A stretch of DNA of 64,000 nucleotides from Paenibacillus sp. GSMTC-2017 (GTDB taxonomy: Bacteria > Bacillota > Bacilli > Paenibacillales > Paenibacillaceae), in contig NZ_JAECMT010000002.1 in assembly GCF_016019935.1 (NCBI RefSeq), positions 806,001 through 870,000 on the forward strand, written 5' to 3'. The translations under genes were made by a program, and so were the position numbers. The notes beneath the pieces were generated by a model that was given only the letters and a program-made list of their open reading frames with translations, made no database searches and had not been told where the DNA came from. How positions within the stretch are numbered: the stretch's first letter is position 1; the number at the start of each line of letters is the position of its first letter. Shown here one piece after another: positions 1 through 8,934 of the stretch.

Positions 1-512
1 CCAATCAATGCTTCAATATCTTCAATCTCGCGATCAACCGAATAAGGTAATGTATCAGAACTATTACCACGTCCGCGACGATCATAATTGTATACGGTGA
101 ACTCTTTAGCAAGATATTCTGCTAACTGGGCTCCGTCACTGTGATCAGCAGCTGCTGAGGCGATTAAAATGACTGCTGGGCCATTACCTTGTTTCGTATA
201 AGCAATTTTTGTTCCATCAGTTGAGATTATTGTATTCATAGAACCTCCTATTATCGTTTTGGAATAGTGTTCAAATCGTTCTAATGCGTCAGAATAACCT
301 TCGATCATCCCCATTGCTTCTGATTGCTCAAGTTTCTGGGCAGATGCAAATTTAGTATTAATGATTAGTTTAGTTCCTTCGCTCACTTCTTCAAAAGTAA
401 CGGTTGTCAGCATGTCACTTCCATCAATGACGTTCCATTTCTCATCTGTAAATGTATCTACATAAACAAGTTTTGACGGTTCGATTACTTCTTGATAGGT
501 AGCCTTGCAGAA
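1..512 (-). pseudogene. AHSA1/SRPBCC remnant in frame with an alpha/beta hydrolase (truncated)
   Basis: The frame is open from 512 to the window edge. Its first part (residues like EVIEPSKLVYVDTFTDEKW and TVTFEEVSEGTKL) matches the C-terminal half of AHSA1-type SRPBCC proteins. At 239 an ATG behind an AGGAGG site (241-248) begins an alpha/beta hydrolase N-terminus (ISTDGTKIAY, YDRRGRGNS). No stop separates the two, so the hydrolase may be its own gene starting at 239 or the C-terminal half of a fusion. The N-terminal half of the AHSA1 domain is missing: an in-frame TAA at 513-515 is preceded by unrelated sequence. I read this as a decayed SRPBCC gene plus a hydrolase that may be intact but runs off the window. 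Confidence 0.6.
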
Positions 513-665
513 TTAAAAATCTTCTTTTGCTAATGGATAGGGAGAACAAAGAGACAATCCCCAAGCCATCTTCATAGCTTCGGAGACAGTCTCCTGGTTG
601 ATAAACAATTTATCAGATTCCGTAGATCAGCCACTTTTTTTGAAGCTGCGTACTGGATGAATTGT

Positions 666-3266
666 TCAGTTTGTAACGATCAATTCCGGCTTGTTTAATG
701 TGTTTTCGCTTGTATTAAATGTTGTGTATTTACCTGCGGATTCACTTAATATAAACGATGCCGAATCGTCACCAGCCGCCTCAGCGAGCACATACGCTGT
801 TACATCAATCTCGTAATATGCAAGAGTTGTATTCATAGCAACTGAACCTACCGAATTGCCTGTTGCAGGCTTGTTATTCCAAGTCAAAGTTGCTTCCGTC
901 CAAGAGTCTGCTATTTCTGAAGCGGTTAATGTTGTCGTAAACGAGGAACTGCCGTATATACGCAGCTTAGCACTCGTTATCGATCCCGTAATGCTGCTTA
1001 CATTAAATTTAAGAAGGGAGTAACGATTTTGTGAGGTGTCTGTTTTAACAGCCATCGTTGCTAAGTTTCCATAGTTATTGGTTTGCTTATTTTCTTGTAC
1101 GTAGGAGTCATCTGTCGGATTTAATGTTACAACGGTACCACTACCTCCACCTGCTAGCGTCGTAGCTTGAACGATATTGCTCAATGGAGATAGGTTACCG
1201 GCTGCATCCTTAGCTTTAATGCTATAGCTATAAGTCGTACTCGCTGTTAAACCTGTGTCACTGTAAGTCGTACCAATTGTTTCACCGATTAGTAGAGTGT
1301 CACGGTAAACCTGATAGCTAGTAACACCTACATTATCTGTCGCTGCCACCCAGTTCACATTAATTTGAGAATTTGAAATCGGTGTCGCAGTTAATCCGGT
1401 CGGTGCGGTTGGCGCCTCTGTATCTGTACTCGCACATGTATTGGTTGCAGTTCCAGCATCAAGCAAGGACGTTCCTGTGAACGTTAAACACGCATAAACG
1501 CCTTTATTAGGTGAATTGCTGAAATCAGTTTTTTCATTGCTGCCCCAAGTATTAATGAACATACCTGACGGCTTTTGCAAATGAGTCCAAGCTGAACCAT
1601 CCCATCCTAATTGGTAGATTGTATTTAACTGATTATAAGGAGCATAACTGATATAAGGCCCGCCTTTTGTTTCTTGTTTGCTCATCGTATTGTTGAAGAA
1701 GACGTTCTGTTCGCCTGTTGAACCTGACCACTTCGTTGCATGAGGTCCAGCACCATACCAAATCGGATACCAAGTACCTTCCAAAACATCCTGGCCACCT
1801 TCTCCTTCACCCCATGAGCTATGTTCAAAAGGTATCGTAATCGTATTTTGCTGGATTAAATTTCTACGTTCCCAGCCGCCATGCAAGTTTATATCCGTTG
1901 TAAGTGCATTATGTTGAACAACGTTACCTGTTGCCGACCACTGAAGAGTAAGATGGCGTACTCGGTCTATTGTGTTGCCAACAATTTTGCTGTCATACAG
2001 CTTAGAACCCCGAACATAGCCGTGCCCACCCTTGCCTTTATTCCATGAGCCAAAAATAATATTGTTTCGTATCTCCATATTTTTGGCGAATTCGGTTACG
2101 ATCGGATGAGACCCCGTCATGTACGTTTGAATGCCTTTCACCCAACCGTCCTGTGCCCATTTGAATAAAATGCCATGCACGGCATATTCCAATGCTTCAT
2201 TTTTATATTTTAGTCCAACCCCACCCGGATTTGCTGTTGCATCGTAATCATTGGCGTTGATCGTAGAAGCATACGGAGTATAGGAGATATCTTGCGTGAA
2301 GTAGAAGTCCTCGAACCCGACACCTTTAACTGTAGTTACTTTCATCACCTTACTATAATAAATTGAATTGGAACCACCAGGATCAGCAGGAAGCAATCCT
2401 TCGTTGCTAAATGGAACATCGAACTCCAACGGCTTATCAAGTGTGAGCGTGTCTCCACTAATACTGACTACCGTAAACATTTGGGTCCGCATATGCGCGT
2501 TGTAACGATATTGCTGTGGTCCTTGCATTTGATCATAAAAAGCAACGGTATTAGCTGCTCCCACATATACGGTGTTTCCTGCTTGGAATGTGTTTCCTTT
2601 GCCGGAAGCAACCTTTATTTGCGTACTGCCCTTGATTCCTCCTCCGCTAGTAGCAACCCTTTGTCCGCTTAGCCAGTGAAAGTTAATACTTCCTTCATAC
2701 GTTTGATCGCTGGCATGTTTGGTTCTGTCTTCAACTCGAAATGCTGCATAACCTGGCCACAGCTTACCATCTATTAACGGAGCCCCTTGATTCGCTGGAT
2801 CTTCGGAGTATATAGCTGATGGTTTAAAAACAATCTTTGTCCCCGTTGTTGGATCGTTGCCCGCACCTTGAATCGTTATAAAACTTGCGTCCACACGAAT
2901 TTGTTTGTTTAGGTCGATTTGACCAGCAGGAAGTTTAAGAATAGCCCGATTGAATTCGCTGATTACTTGCCCGTTTGCCTTTAATACACCGCTTCGAATA
3001 TCATTAATGACTTGCTGAAGCGCATTGGAATCATCCACCCCATCATTCGCTGCAATGCCCTTTGTAGTAAGATCAATAATCGTACCAGTTGTTGGCAGTG
3101 CTTGTCCGCCTTTATAACCTGCTGTACTCCAATCAGGCAATGAAGGGTCGACAGCCGCTTGTGCTGAAGGCATTCCAAGAGAGGCAATGACGAGGAATGA
3201 GGAGAGAATAGATAAGTAGATACATCTTATTTGGGAGCCTTTTAACATTTTTCTAACTTGAATCAT
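666..3266 (-). CDS. Secreted right-handed beta-helix protein with FnIII and DNRLRE (CBM96-like) domains
   Basis: An 866-residue exported protein. The start at 3266 is chosen because AAGGAGG lies at 3272-3278; the longer frame (to 3383) has no ribosome site. Residues 1-37 form a Sec signal ending in an AQAA cleavage region. Roughly residues 45-600 resemble pectate-lyase-3 type parallel beta-helix proteins (repeated N-N-I and GNT turns, aromatic-rich ladder). About 630-715 is a fibronectin type III domain (APTGLTATPIS, SYQVYRD), and about 720-866 is a DNRLRE/CBM96-like domain (DDSYVQENK, LLKFNVSSI). By family it probably binds or cleaves plant or algal polysaccharide outside the cell; the substrate cannot be named. 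It is monocistronic, with a candidate promoter and cre-like site upstream. Confidence 0.85.
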   Translation of the reverse strand: MIQVRKMLKGSQIRCIYLSILSSFLVIASLGMPSAQAAVDPSLPDWSTAGYKGGQALPTTGTIIDLTTKGIAANDGVDDSNALQQVINDIRSGVLKANGQVISEFNRAILKLPAGQIDLNKQIRVDASFITIQGAGNDPTTGTKIVFKPSAIYSEDPANQGAPLIDGKLWPGYAAFRVEDRTKHASDQTYEGSINFHWLSGQRVATSGGGIKGSTQIKVASGKGNTFQAGNTVYVGAANTVAFYDQMQGPQQYRYNAHMRTQMFTVVSISGDTLTLDKPLEFDVPFSNEGLLPADPGGSNSIYYSKVMKVTTVKGVGFEDFYFTQDISYTPYASTINANDYDATANPGGVGLKYKNEALEYAVHGILFKWAQDGWVKGIQTYMTGSHPIVTEFAKNMEIRNNIIFGSWNKGKGGHGYVRGSKLYDSKIVGNTIDRVRHLTLQWSATGNVVQHNALTTDINLHGGWERRNLIQQNTITIPFEHSSWGEGEGGQDVLEGTWYPIWYGAGPHATKWSGSTGEQNVFFNNTMSKQETKGGPYISYAPYNQLNTIYQLGWDGSAWTHLQKPSGMFINTWGSNEKTDFSNSPNKGVYACLTFTGTSLLDAGTATNTCASTDTEAPTAPTGLTATPISNSQINVNWVAATDNVGVTSYQVYRDTLLIGETIGTTYSDTGLTASTTYSYSIKAKDAAGNLSPLSNIVQATTLAGGGSGTVVTLNPTDDSYVQENKQTNNYGNLATMAVKTDTSQNRYSLLKFNVSSITGSITSAKLRIYGSSSFTTTLTASEIADSWTEATLTWNNKPATGNSVGSVAMNTTLAYYEIDVTAYVLAEAAGDDSASFILSESAGKYTTFNTSENTLNKPELIVTN

Positions 3267-3364
3267 TGTAATTCCTCCTTCAAATGGTCGTTTTGATTCC
3301 AGCATAACTAGAACATTAGGTAAGTAGTGCTTCACCACCTTTCGTAGCCAGTAGTTACGATTAT

Positions 3365-3393
3365 ATTTTAGTTCCATATACAAAAATTAACAA
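3365..3393 (-). promoter_or_regulatory. Sigma-A-like promoter of the beta-helix gene
   Basis: On the minus strand a -35 TTGTTA (3388-3393) is separated by 17 bases from a -10 TAAAAT (3365-3370). This puts the start of transcription about 90 bases before the chosen start codon. Inferred from sequence only. Confidence 0.45.
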
Positions 3394-3406
3394 TAGAGCG
3401 CTTTCA
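3393..3406 (-). promoter_or_regulatory. cre-like site overlapping the -35 edge
   Basis: TGAAAGCGCTCTAT on the minus strand matches the first ten positions of the CcpA consensus TGWAANCGNTNWCA and misses the last two. It touches the -35 box, a position compatible with catabolite control of a polysaccharide-active protein. The match is incomplete, so this is only a candidate. Confidence 0.35.
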
Positions 3407-3435
3407 ATATCGTGCTAACCTTAAATACGTATGAT

Positions 3436-3474
3436 AAAAAAAATAAAAAACGAACATTTCTATGAAAATGCCCG
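3436..3474 (-). terminator. Intrinsic terminator after the ABC ATPase gene
   Basis: Read on the minus strand, an imperfect stem (with G-U pairs) at 3451-3474 is followed by a T-rich run down to 3436. It ends the tetR-permease-ATPase operon. Confidence 0.7.
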
Positions 3475-3487
3475 TCTTTTATACTTG

Positions 3488-4255
3488 TTAGAACCCCATC
3501 TCCGACAACCAATTGGAAAGTTGTTCTTCTCTTATTTTGTTGTCTCCATTATCTTTTTTGTATTTGCCTAAATGCAGTTCGCCCGCAATGCTGCCATCTA
3601 GCATAAATAAAATACGTTCCGATTTGGCGGCGACTTTAACATCATGTGTTACTACTAAAATCGTTGTACCTGATTCATTGATATCCGCGATTATGTCCAT
3701 AATTTCACTTGCCGACTTTGAGTTCAGTGCTCCTGTTGGTTCATCGCCAAACAATATTTCTGGACTATTCATTAGTGCTCTGCAAATCGCTACTCGTTGC
3801 AGTTGTCCACCTGACGCTTGAGAAATATCATTGCTCGCAAGCTCTGCAATACCTGACTTTTCCATCACCTCAACCGCACGCTTATTAATATCTGCGCGAC
3901 TACGATTTTTAGCCACATAGGCGGTTAATATAATATTGTCCATTATAGATAGATTCTTTAGTAGATGAATGTTCTGAAATATAAATCCCATCTTTGTTAA
4001 ACGTAAATTGGACAACTCTTCTTCAGATAATGAGGATATTTCCTGACCATCAAACACTACACTTCCTGTACTTAACTTGTCCATGCCGCTAATGTTGTAT
4101 AGCAACGTCGATTTGCCTGAACCGGATGGACCCATTATAGAGACAAACTCTCCTTTATTAATCTGAACATTAATTCCTTTTAAAATAAGCTGTTCTTGGT
4201 TAAGGTTGGTCGAATACGTTTTCCCTAGTTCTTTCGCTTCCAAAATAATCCCCAT
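3488..4255 (-). CDS. MacB/LolD-type ABC transporter ATPase
   Basis: A 255-residue ATP-binding subunit for an FtsX-type (type VII) ABC system. It has Walker A GPSGSGKST, a signature variant ASGGQLQRV, Walker B ILFGDEPTGALN and an H-loop THD. The start at 4255 is preferred: AAAGGAG overlaps the stop of the permease gene and lies 11 bases ahead, while the longer frame start at 4282 has no ribosome site. It is translated right after the permease, so the two form one transporter. The usual roles of such pairs in Firmicutes are antimicrobial-peptide resistance, lipoprotein handling or signalling; the substrate is unknown here. Confidence 0.9.
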   Translation of the reverse strand: MGIILEAKELGKTYSTNLNQEQLILKGINVQINKGEFVSIMGPSGSGKSTLLYNISGMDKLSTGSVVFDGQEISSLSEEELSNLRLTKMGFIFQNIHLLKNLSIMDNIILTAYVAKNRSRADINKRAVEVMEKSGIAELASNDISQASGGQLQRVAICRALMNSPEILFGDEPTGALNSKSASEIMDIIADINESGTTILVVTHDVKVAAKSERILFMLDGSIAGELHLGKYKKDNGDNKIREEQLSNWLSEMGF

Positions 4256-4271
4256 ACTTCTAATCACTCCT

Positions 4272-6617
4272 TTATTCAGCATTCAACTGAGTTATACTCG
4301 TTTTTTTCATTGAGGCCATACTTACGTAAGCCGCGGCAGTTACCGCAATCATTAGTACAAGTGGACAAATGATATAGGCTTGCACAGGATCGATCTCAAA
4401 CTCTATTTTGGCTGCACCCATAAAAGATAACATGACACCCGCTAAGCTCTGCCCCCACGTATTCGAAATTAAGGTACCTACAACAATTCCTATTCCAAGT
4501 ACAACTAATGCTCTTGTCACATATTGCAAACGGATCGACTTTAAAGAAAATCCAATACTTTTCATAATGGCGATTTGCGCCGAATCTTTGGCTACGATCA
4601 TTCTCAAAAATAAGGAAGTAATAAGTATAGATACGAGAATAGCAATAACAATCGATACCGTTGCAAGCAGTTTTAATCCTTTAATCGTGTTGCCTAACGT
4701 TTGGGTCAAATAACCTTCCAGATCAGTCACTCTAGCCGGTTGAAAGATTTTTTCATATTCCTTCGTTTTTGCAACGATATTAATATGCGGTTTCACGTCA
4801 ACAATAGCTTCATATCTCAGTACCGTTTCTGGCTGGACAGGCAATACTGCTTTTGCTGTGCGTCCGCCATTCGTAACATCTTGATAAATACCGCTGACAG
4901 TCATCACTTGTTCTTGACCATTAATAACTAAACGAATCTGATCCCCGACCCCTTTATTCATCTCCTTGCCATTTAAGAAAGAGAGTGCCATTTCATTTGC
5001 TTTAGCAGGGGCAACACCTTTTAAATAATCTAATGGGAATATCGAAAAGTCCCCCGATTCTACTGTTATATTTTCAATTACCCCTTCTTCATTGACCATC
5101 TTTAGTGAGCTAATAAGCAAGGACGAAAATCGTTCTACTTCTTCATCATTCGTAAGATGTTCCGAAACACGGTTATGGTCACGCATAATATTGTCTGAAT
5201 ATTGTAGGTCAATTCGTAGATCACTTCGCTCGATACCCATGTATGTGTTGAAGGCTGACGATTGCATCGTATTTACTAAATGCAGAGGAACAAGAATAAT
5301 AAATGATCCGATTATAAAAACAAACAGCAATAACCGATACATATGAAATCGTCCTAGTACATCCCTTAATCCTAAAAAAACAGGAACGTTAAGCCATTTA
5401 CTCTTATGCAATGGAAGAGCTAACACTCTCTTTTTGATCCGAACATCTCCAATCTTTCCTGAACGGAGTGCCTCCACTGCCGATATCTTTTTAAACACTT
5501 TTAGCGTCCGCATACATATAAGCATGACCATCAAAAACAAAAGAATGACGGCAATAAACGGAATACTGTGTAATAGAACTCCCTTTTCTGCATGGCCAAA
5601 ATACAATGTAATATTTGCTGTAAACAAACTATTCAACATTAATGAAGCAACAAAACCGACGAATGAAGCTACTGCTGTCATTACCATATATTTAAGTAGA
5701 TACATTCTTTTGATGTCCCGATGCCCAATGCCAATTGCTTTCATAATTCCGATTTCTCGATAATCTTCTTCAATCGCAGCAAGAATGGTGAACCTAAGGC
5801 AAAGAATAGCGATTAGACTGAGCAAAAAGCTTACAAACAAAATGACAGCCGCCATTATTCCATCTGTAATCGCATTTAACATTTTAAACAGTTGATGATC
5901 AATACTTGGGCCCATCTTCGGCAAGTTTGATGATTGATACGCATTTCTAAATTCAGAGAGCTTGCTAGTATCTGTTAACAGAAACTCGATTAAATATTCC
6001 GTTTCTCCAACATTTCCTTTAAGCTTGTTTAAGTCCGTTTCGCTTACTACAAATCGTTTCGAATGAATGATGGAAGGGTTCATCTGGATGTCTCGAACAA
6101 AATCGACAACGGTAAACGTCATGTTAAATGATCCGTTACGAATGTTGATCTTGTCGCCAACTTTCATATTCTTTTGCTGCATATAGTAGATCGGCACCGC
6201 AATTTCACCTTGATTAACGGACAACTCTTCATTCGCCATATTGAGCAGAAAATCAAATGATTCGTTTTGTTTTACAAAATAATGATCCATCACACTTGTA
6301 CTCTCAGGGATTGACGCATCGTCCAAAAATAGATGTAACCCGTCGATACTAAGCATCTCTACCGTCTGTTGTTTATCTACAAGATCGTTGCTAATCGCAA
6401 AATGATCAATCGCTGCCTGATCGATTTCCCCTGCATGCATTTGCACAAAATGCGGCGCTTTCGATTTCGTAAATAACGTATTCATCGAAGTCGTTAATTC
6501 CGTTATCATATTAGAGCCACTGGCAACTAGCAGTGCAGATAACGTTACAAATATAAACAAAGTAATCGACAACCCTTTATTTCTTTGAAAATCTTTCCTC
6601 AACATTTTGATAAGCAT
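4272..6617 (-). CDS. FtsX-like ABC permease with two permease domains
   Basis: A 781-residue membrane protein: an N-terminal membrane segment (about 17-40), a large extracytoplasmic region, three membrane segments near 250-375, a transition segment near 425-450, a second extracytoplasmic region and three more near 650-770. The two FtsX-type domains carry the family pattern EIGIMKAIGIGHRDI (first) and AIMKSIGFSLKSI (second). The ribosome site AAAGGAG lies 10 bases before the ATG. It is the middle gene of an operon with the TetR gene 45 bases upstream and the ATPase directly downstream. It probably exports or extracts a membrane-active compound. Confidence 0.9.
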   Translation of the reverse strand: MLIKMLRKDFQRNKGLSITLFIFVTLSALLVASGSNMITELTTSMNTLFTKSKAPHFVQMHAGEIDQAAIDHFAISNDLVDKQQTVEMLSIDGLHLFLDDASIPESTSVMDHYFVKQNESFDFLLNMANEELSVNQGEIAVPIYYMQQKNMKVGDKINIRNGSFNMTFTVVDFVRDIQMNPSIIHSKRFVVSETDLNKLKGNVGETEYLIEFLLTDTSKLSEFRNAYQSSNLPKMGPSIDHQLFKMLNAITDGIMAAVILFVSFLLSLIAILCLRFTILAAIEEDYREIGIMKAIGIGHRDIKRMYLLKYMVMTAVASFVGFVASLMLNSLFTANITLYFGHAEKGVLLHSIPFIAVILLFLMVMLICMRTLKVFKKISAVEALRSGKIGDVRIKKRVLALPLHKSKWLNVPVFLGLRDVLGRFHMYRLLLFVFIIGSFIILVPLHLVNTMQSSAFNTYMGIERSDLRIDLQYSDNIMRDHNRVSEHLTNDEEVERFSSLLISSLKMVNEEGVIENITVESGDFSIFPLDYLKGVAPAKANEMALSFLNGKEMNKGVGDQIRLVINGQEQVMTVSGIYQDVTNGGRTAKAVLPVQPETVLRYEAIVDVKPHINIVAKTKEYEKIFQPARVTDLEGYLTQTLGNTIKGLKLLATVSIVIAILVSILITSLFLRMIVAKDSAQIAIMKSIGFSLKSIRLQYVTRALVVLGIGIVVGTLISNTWGQSLAGVMLSFMGAAKIEFEIDPVQAYIICPLVLMIAVTAAAYVSMASMKKTSITQLNAE

Positions 6618-6662
6618 CTTATAGGTACTCCTTTCGTATTGTTCTTCTCCTAATTGATTTGT

Positions 6663-7304
6663 TTACATCCCATTGTTATCGTTACTCAGAACTCCGAATA
6701 TATAACTGAAGCTTCCAGGTTTTGCTCCTAACGTCTTCTCCATAATCGAAGTGAACGCTATTGCCTTTCGAGTCAGCTCATCAGGTTGCCATTGAAAAAT
6801 ACCTTCATCAAACAAAAATTGCGAAGAAACAAGTAGGAACTCTATCGATTCCCTTGGGTATTCCGTATCGAAAGCTCCCTCCTCAATTCCTTGTTCAATA
6901 ACTTCCGTTAATATAGGAGTTAGCTGAAGAATCGTTTCTACTAAACTTTTTTGATGCATTTCGGCATTGTTTGCTAGATGCAACTGCTCAATTAATTGTT
7001 CCTTTTCGCTCGTATTAGGTTTTTGCGCCATTATAATTTGAAACATCTTTTCATGAGCTGTAAGCTCATTATTCGCCGCGATTGCTTTAGCAGCTGTCAC
7101 CCCTAATTCGATATACCTCATCACAATCGCATCCATTACTTCTTCCTTGGATTGAAAATAATAATAAAACGTACCTTTAGCGATACCGACCACTTGTAAA
7201 ATATCGTTAATCGTCGTTTTTGAATATCCTTTTGACCCAAATAGCCCCTCAGCAACATCTAATATTTCGTTTTTTCGTTCGTCTGGTTTTTTCGTTATTC
7301 TCAA
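6663..7304 (-). CDS. TetR family regulator of the FtsX/ABC operon
   Basis: A 213-residue regulator. The N-terminal helix-turn-helix has the TetR pattern (ILDVAEGLFGSKGYSKTTI, then GIAKGTFYYYFQSKEEV); the rest is the ligand-binding helical domain. A GTG at 7313 opens the frame but sits directly against GAGGGG, whereas a TTG at 7304 has eight bases of spacing and gives the family-like start LRITKKPDERKNEIL, so I use 7304. A near-perfect TetR palindrome lies between its promoter and its start, so it very likely represses itself and the two transporter genes behind it. Confidence 0.88.
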   Translation of the reverse strand: MRITKKPDERKNEILDVAEGLFGSKGYSKTTINDILQVVGIAKGTFYYYFQSKEEVMDAIVMRYIELGVTAAKAIAANNELTAHEKMFQIIMAQKPNTSEKEQLIEQLHLANNAEMHQKSLVETILQLTPILTEVIEQGIEEGAFDTEYPRESIEFLLVSSQFLFDEGIFQWQPDELTRKAIAFTSIMEKTLGAKPGSFSYIFGVLSNDNNGM

Positions 7305-7325
7305 TAAAGACACCCCTCACCTATA

Positions 7326-7344
7326 TAGACCGACGGTCGGTCTA
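7326..7344. promoter_or_regulatory. TetR-family operator palindrome
   Basis: TAGACCGACGGTCGGTCTA is a perfect nine-base inverted repeat around one central base. The GACCGNCGGTC core is typical of TetR-family operators. It lies just downstream of the -10 box and upstream of the tetR start, the position for steric repression. Confidence 0.85.
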
Positions 7345-7348
7345 ATAA

Positions 7349-7378
7349 ATTGTAACATCATTCCATTTTAACCGTCAA
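7349..7378 (-). promoter_or_regulatory. Sigma-A promoter of the tetR operon
   Basis: On the minus strand -35 TTGACG (7373-7378), an 18-base spacer and -10 TACAAT (7349-7354). The operator begins about five bases after the -10. Confidence 0.75.
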
Positions 7379-7390
7379 GATCCATAATAA

Positions 7391-7432
7391 ACAAAAAATC
7401 GCCTTGCCCCTTAAAGAAAGAGCAAAGCGATT
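7391..7432 (-). terminator. Intrinsic terminator of the MATE gene
   Basis: Minus strand: AATCGCTTTGC (7422-7432) pairs with GCAAGGCGATT (7397-7407), with one G-T pair, and a run of T residues follows. Confidence 0.85.
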
Positions 7433-7436
7433 AGCA

Positions 7437-8888
7437 CTATATGAGTTTATGTTGGTACCATTTATCCCCTTTAAACCTCCATGCAAAGATAAACCCTCGT
7501 ACTCCCCATTCAGCAACCATCGCAATCCAGACTCCTAAAAGACCGAATCCAAGCGTAATTCCTAAAATATAACCAAGTATGATGCGTAATAGCCACATGG
7601 TCAGTAAAGAAGCTACAGACGTGAACTTCGAATCCCCTGCGGCTCTTAGAGCCGATGGCAATATAAAACTTAATGACCAAAGAAACGGCTGCGCAATTCC
7701 TATCAGCAGCATCAGAGTAAAGATGTCAGGGACGATTTCTTTTGGCGGGGCGTACATGTTTACGAGGAGCGGAAATAATATCAAGATAACTCCTGTAACT
7801 AGTACAAAAAATACGGTTGAAAGACCTAAAAAGGATTTTATAAACTTTCTAGCATCCGCGATATTTTTTCGTCCGATACTTTGTCCAACTACAGTAACGA
7901 TAGCGACACTTAAAGCGGTTCCTCCGATTTGAAACAACATCGATAAAGAATTGCTGATTGCATTTACTGTAGTCGCGAGCGTTCCGAGCTGAACGATGTA
8001 CGTTTGCGTTAATAGCTTTCCGCCATTAAAGAACATCCCTTCAGCAGCAAATGGAAGGCCGATGAACATAATTTTTTTCAAAATCGAAAAGTGGACACGA
8101 AACGTTTCCTTGATCTTAAAACGAAGAGATTGATTATATTTAAGTAAATAAATAATCGAAACGACCATACCAAGCACTCGTGCTACAACGAGTGAGATTG
8201 AAAGACCTACTACACCCATATCAAACACTTTTATGAACAAAATATTCAATCCAAAATAAGAGACATTCAATATTAACGATAACATCAAACATGCCTTCGT
8301 CTCGGCAACACCTCTAAGTACACCCGTTACAGCCTGATAAATCGCAATAAAAGGATAAGAGATGCAACTACCTATTAAAAAGATCTTCGCATTGTACAAG
8401 ACATCCGCATCCGCATTGCCAAATAGCATGTTCAAAGTGGATTCATGAAAGATTAAAACTAATGCGGTAATTAACACGGATACAATCGCTACCGATGAAA
8501 TAGATTGTGAAGCCGCCTTCGTAACCATCTCCTGATTTCCACTGCCCTTGTATTGAGCAACAATGACCGTACCACCTGTCGCTACAGCGATAAATAAATT
8601 AATGATAAACATATTAATCGAATCTACCATACTAACCGCACTAACAGCAGCTACTCCTGAAGAACTTATCATTGCTGTATTCATTAACGCCATCAGTACA
8701 ATAAACGCAGAATCCACAAATATCGGAATAATAATTGCAAATATTTGCTTGTAGTCCATTGAGCTTCCCGAAAAATATTTGTTTAACATCGGTTCGCTTT
8801 TTCTATGAATCATTGATCGTATGCCATTCACTGCATCATCACTTCTTTTCATAAACTGTGTCTTAAGATCATCGTCATTGTCGAACAA
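7437..8888 (-). CDS. MATE family efflux protein
   Basis: A 483-residue polytopic protein with about 12 membrane segments in two related halves, the layout of MATE (NorM/DinF-like) drug or metabolite/cation antiporters. Conserved-looking elements include PIFVDSAFIVLMALMNTAMIS near the first helix and QPFLWSLSFILPSALRAAGDS in the second half. The start is uncertain: the frame opens with a TTG at 8888 without a clear ribosome site, and internal ATGs near 8852 and 8795 would still keep all membrane helices. It ends in its own terminator and is separated from the enzyme genes upstream by 46 bases. Confidence 0.88.
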   Translation of the reverse strand: MFDNDDDLKTQFMKRSDDAVNGIRSMIHRKSEPMLNKYFSGSSMDYKQIFAIIIPIFVDSAFIVLMALMNTAMISSSGVAAVSAVSMVDSINMFIINLFIAVATGGTVIVAQYKGSGNQEMVTKAASQSISSVAIVSVLITALVLIFHESTLNMLFGNADADVLYNAKIFLIGSCISYPFIAIYQAVTGVLRGVAETKACLMLSLILNVSYFGLNILFIKVFDMGVVGLSISLVVARVLGMVVSIIYLLKYNQSLRFKIKETFRVHFSILKKIMFIGLPFAAEGMFFNGGKLLTQTYIVQLGTLATTVNAISNSLSMLFQIGGTALSVAIVTVVGQSIGRKNIADARKFIKSFLGLSTVFFVLVTGVILILFPLLVNMYAPPKEIVPDIFTLMLLIGIAQPFLWSLSFILPSALRAAGDSKFTSVASLLTMWLLRIILGYILGITLGFGLLGVWIAMVAEWGVRGFIFAWRFKGDKWYQHKLI

Positions 8889-8934
8889 TTCTAATTATAA
8901 CAAAAAAACAACATCTCTACTGTGATTTGAAATT

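Noticed and set aside
516..660. Open frame ending in YPLAKEDF upstream of the AHSA1 fragment
   Set aside because: No start or known domain could be assigned.
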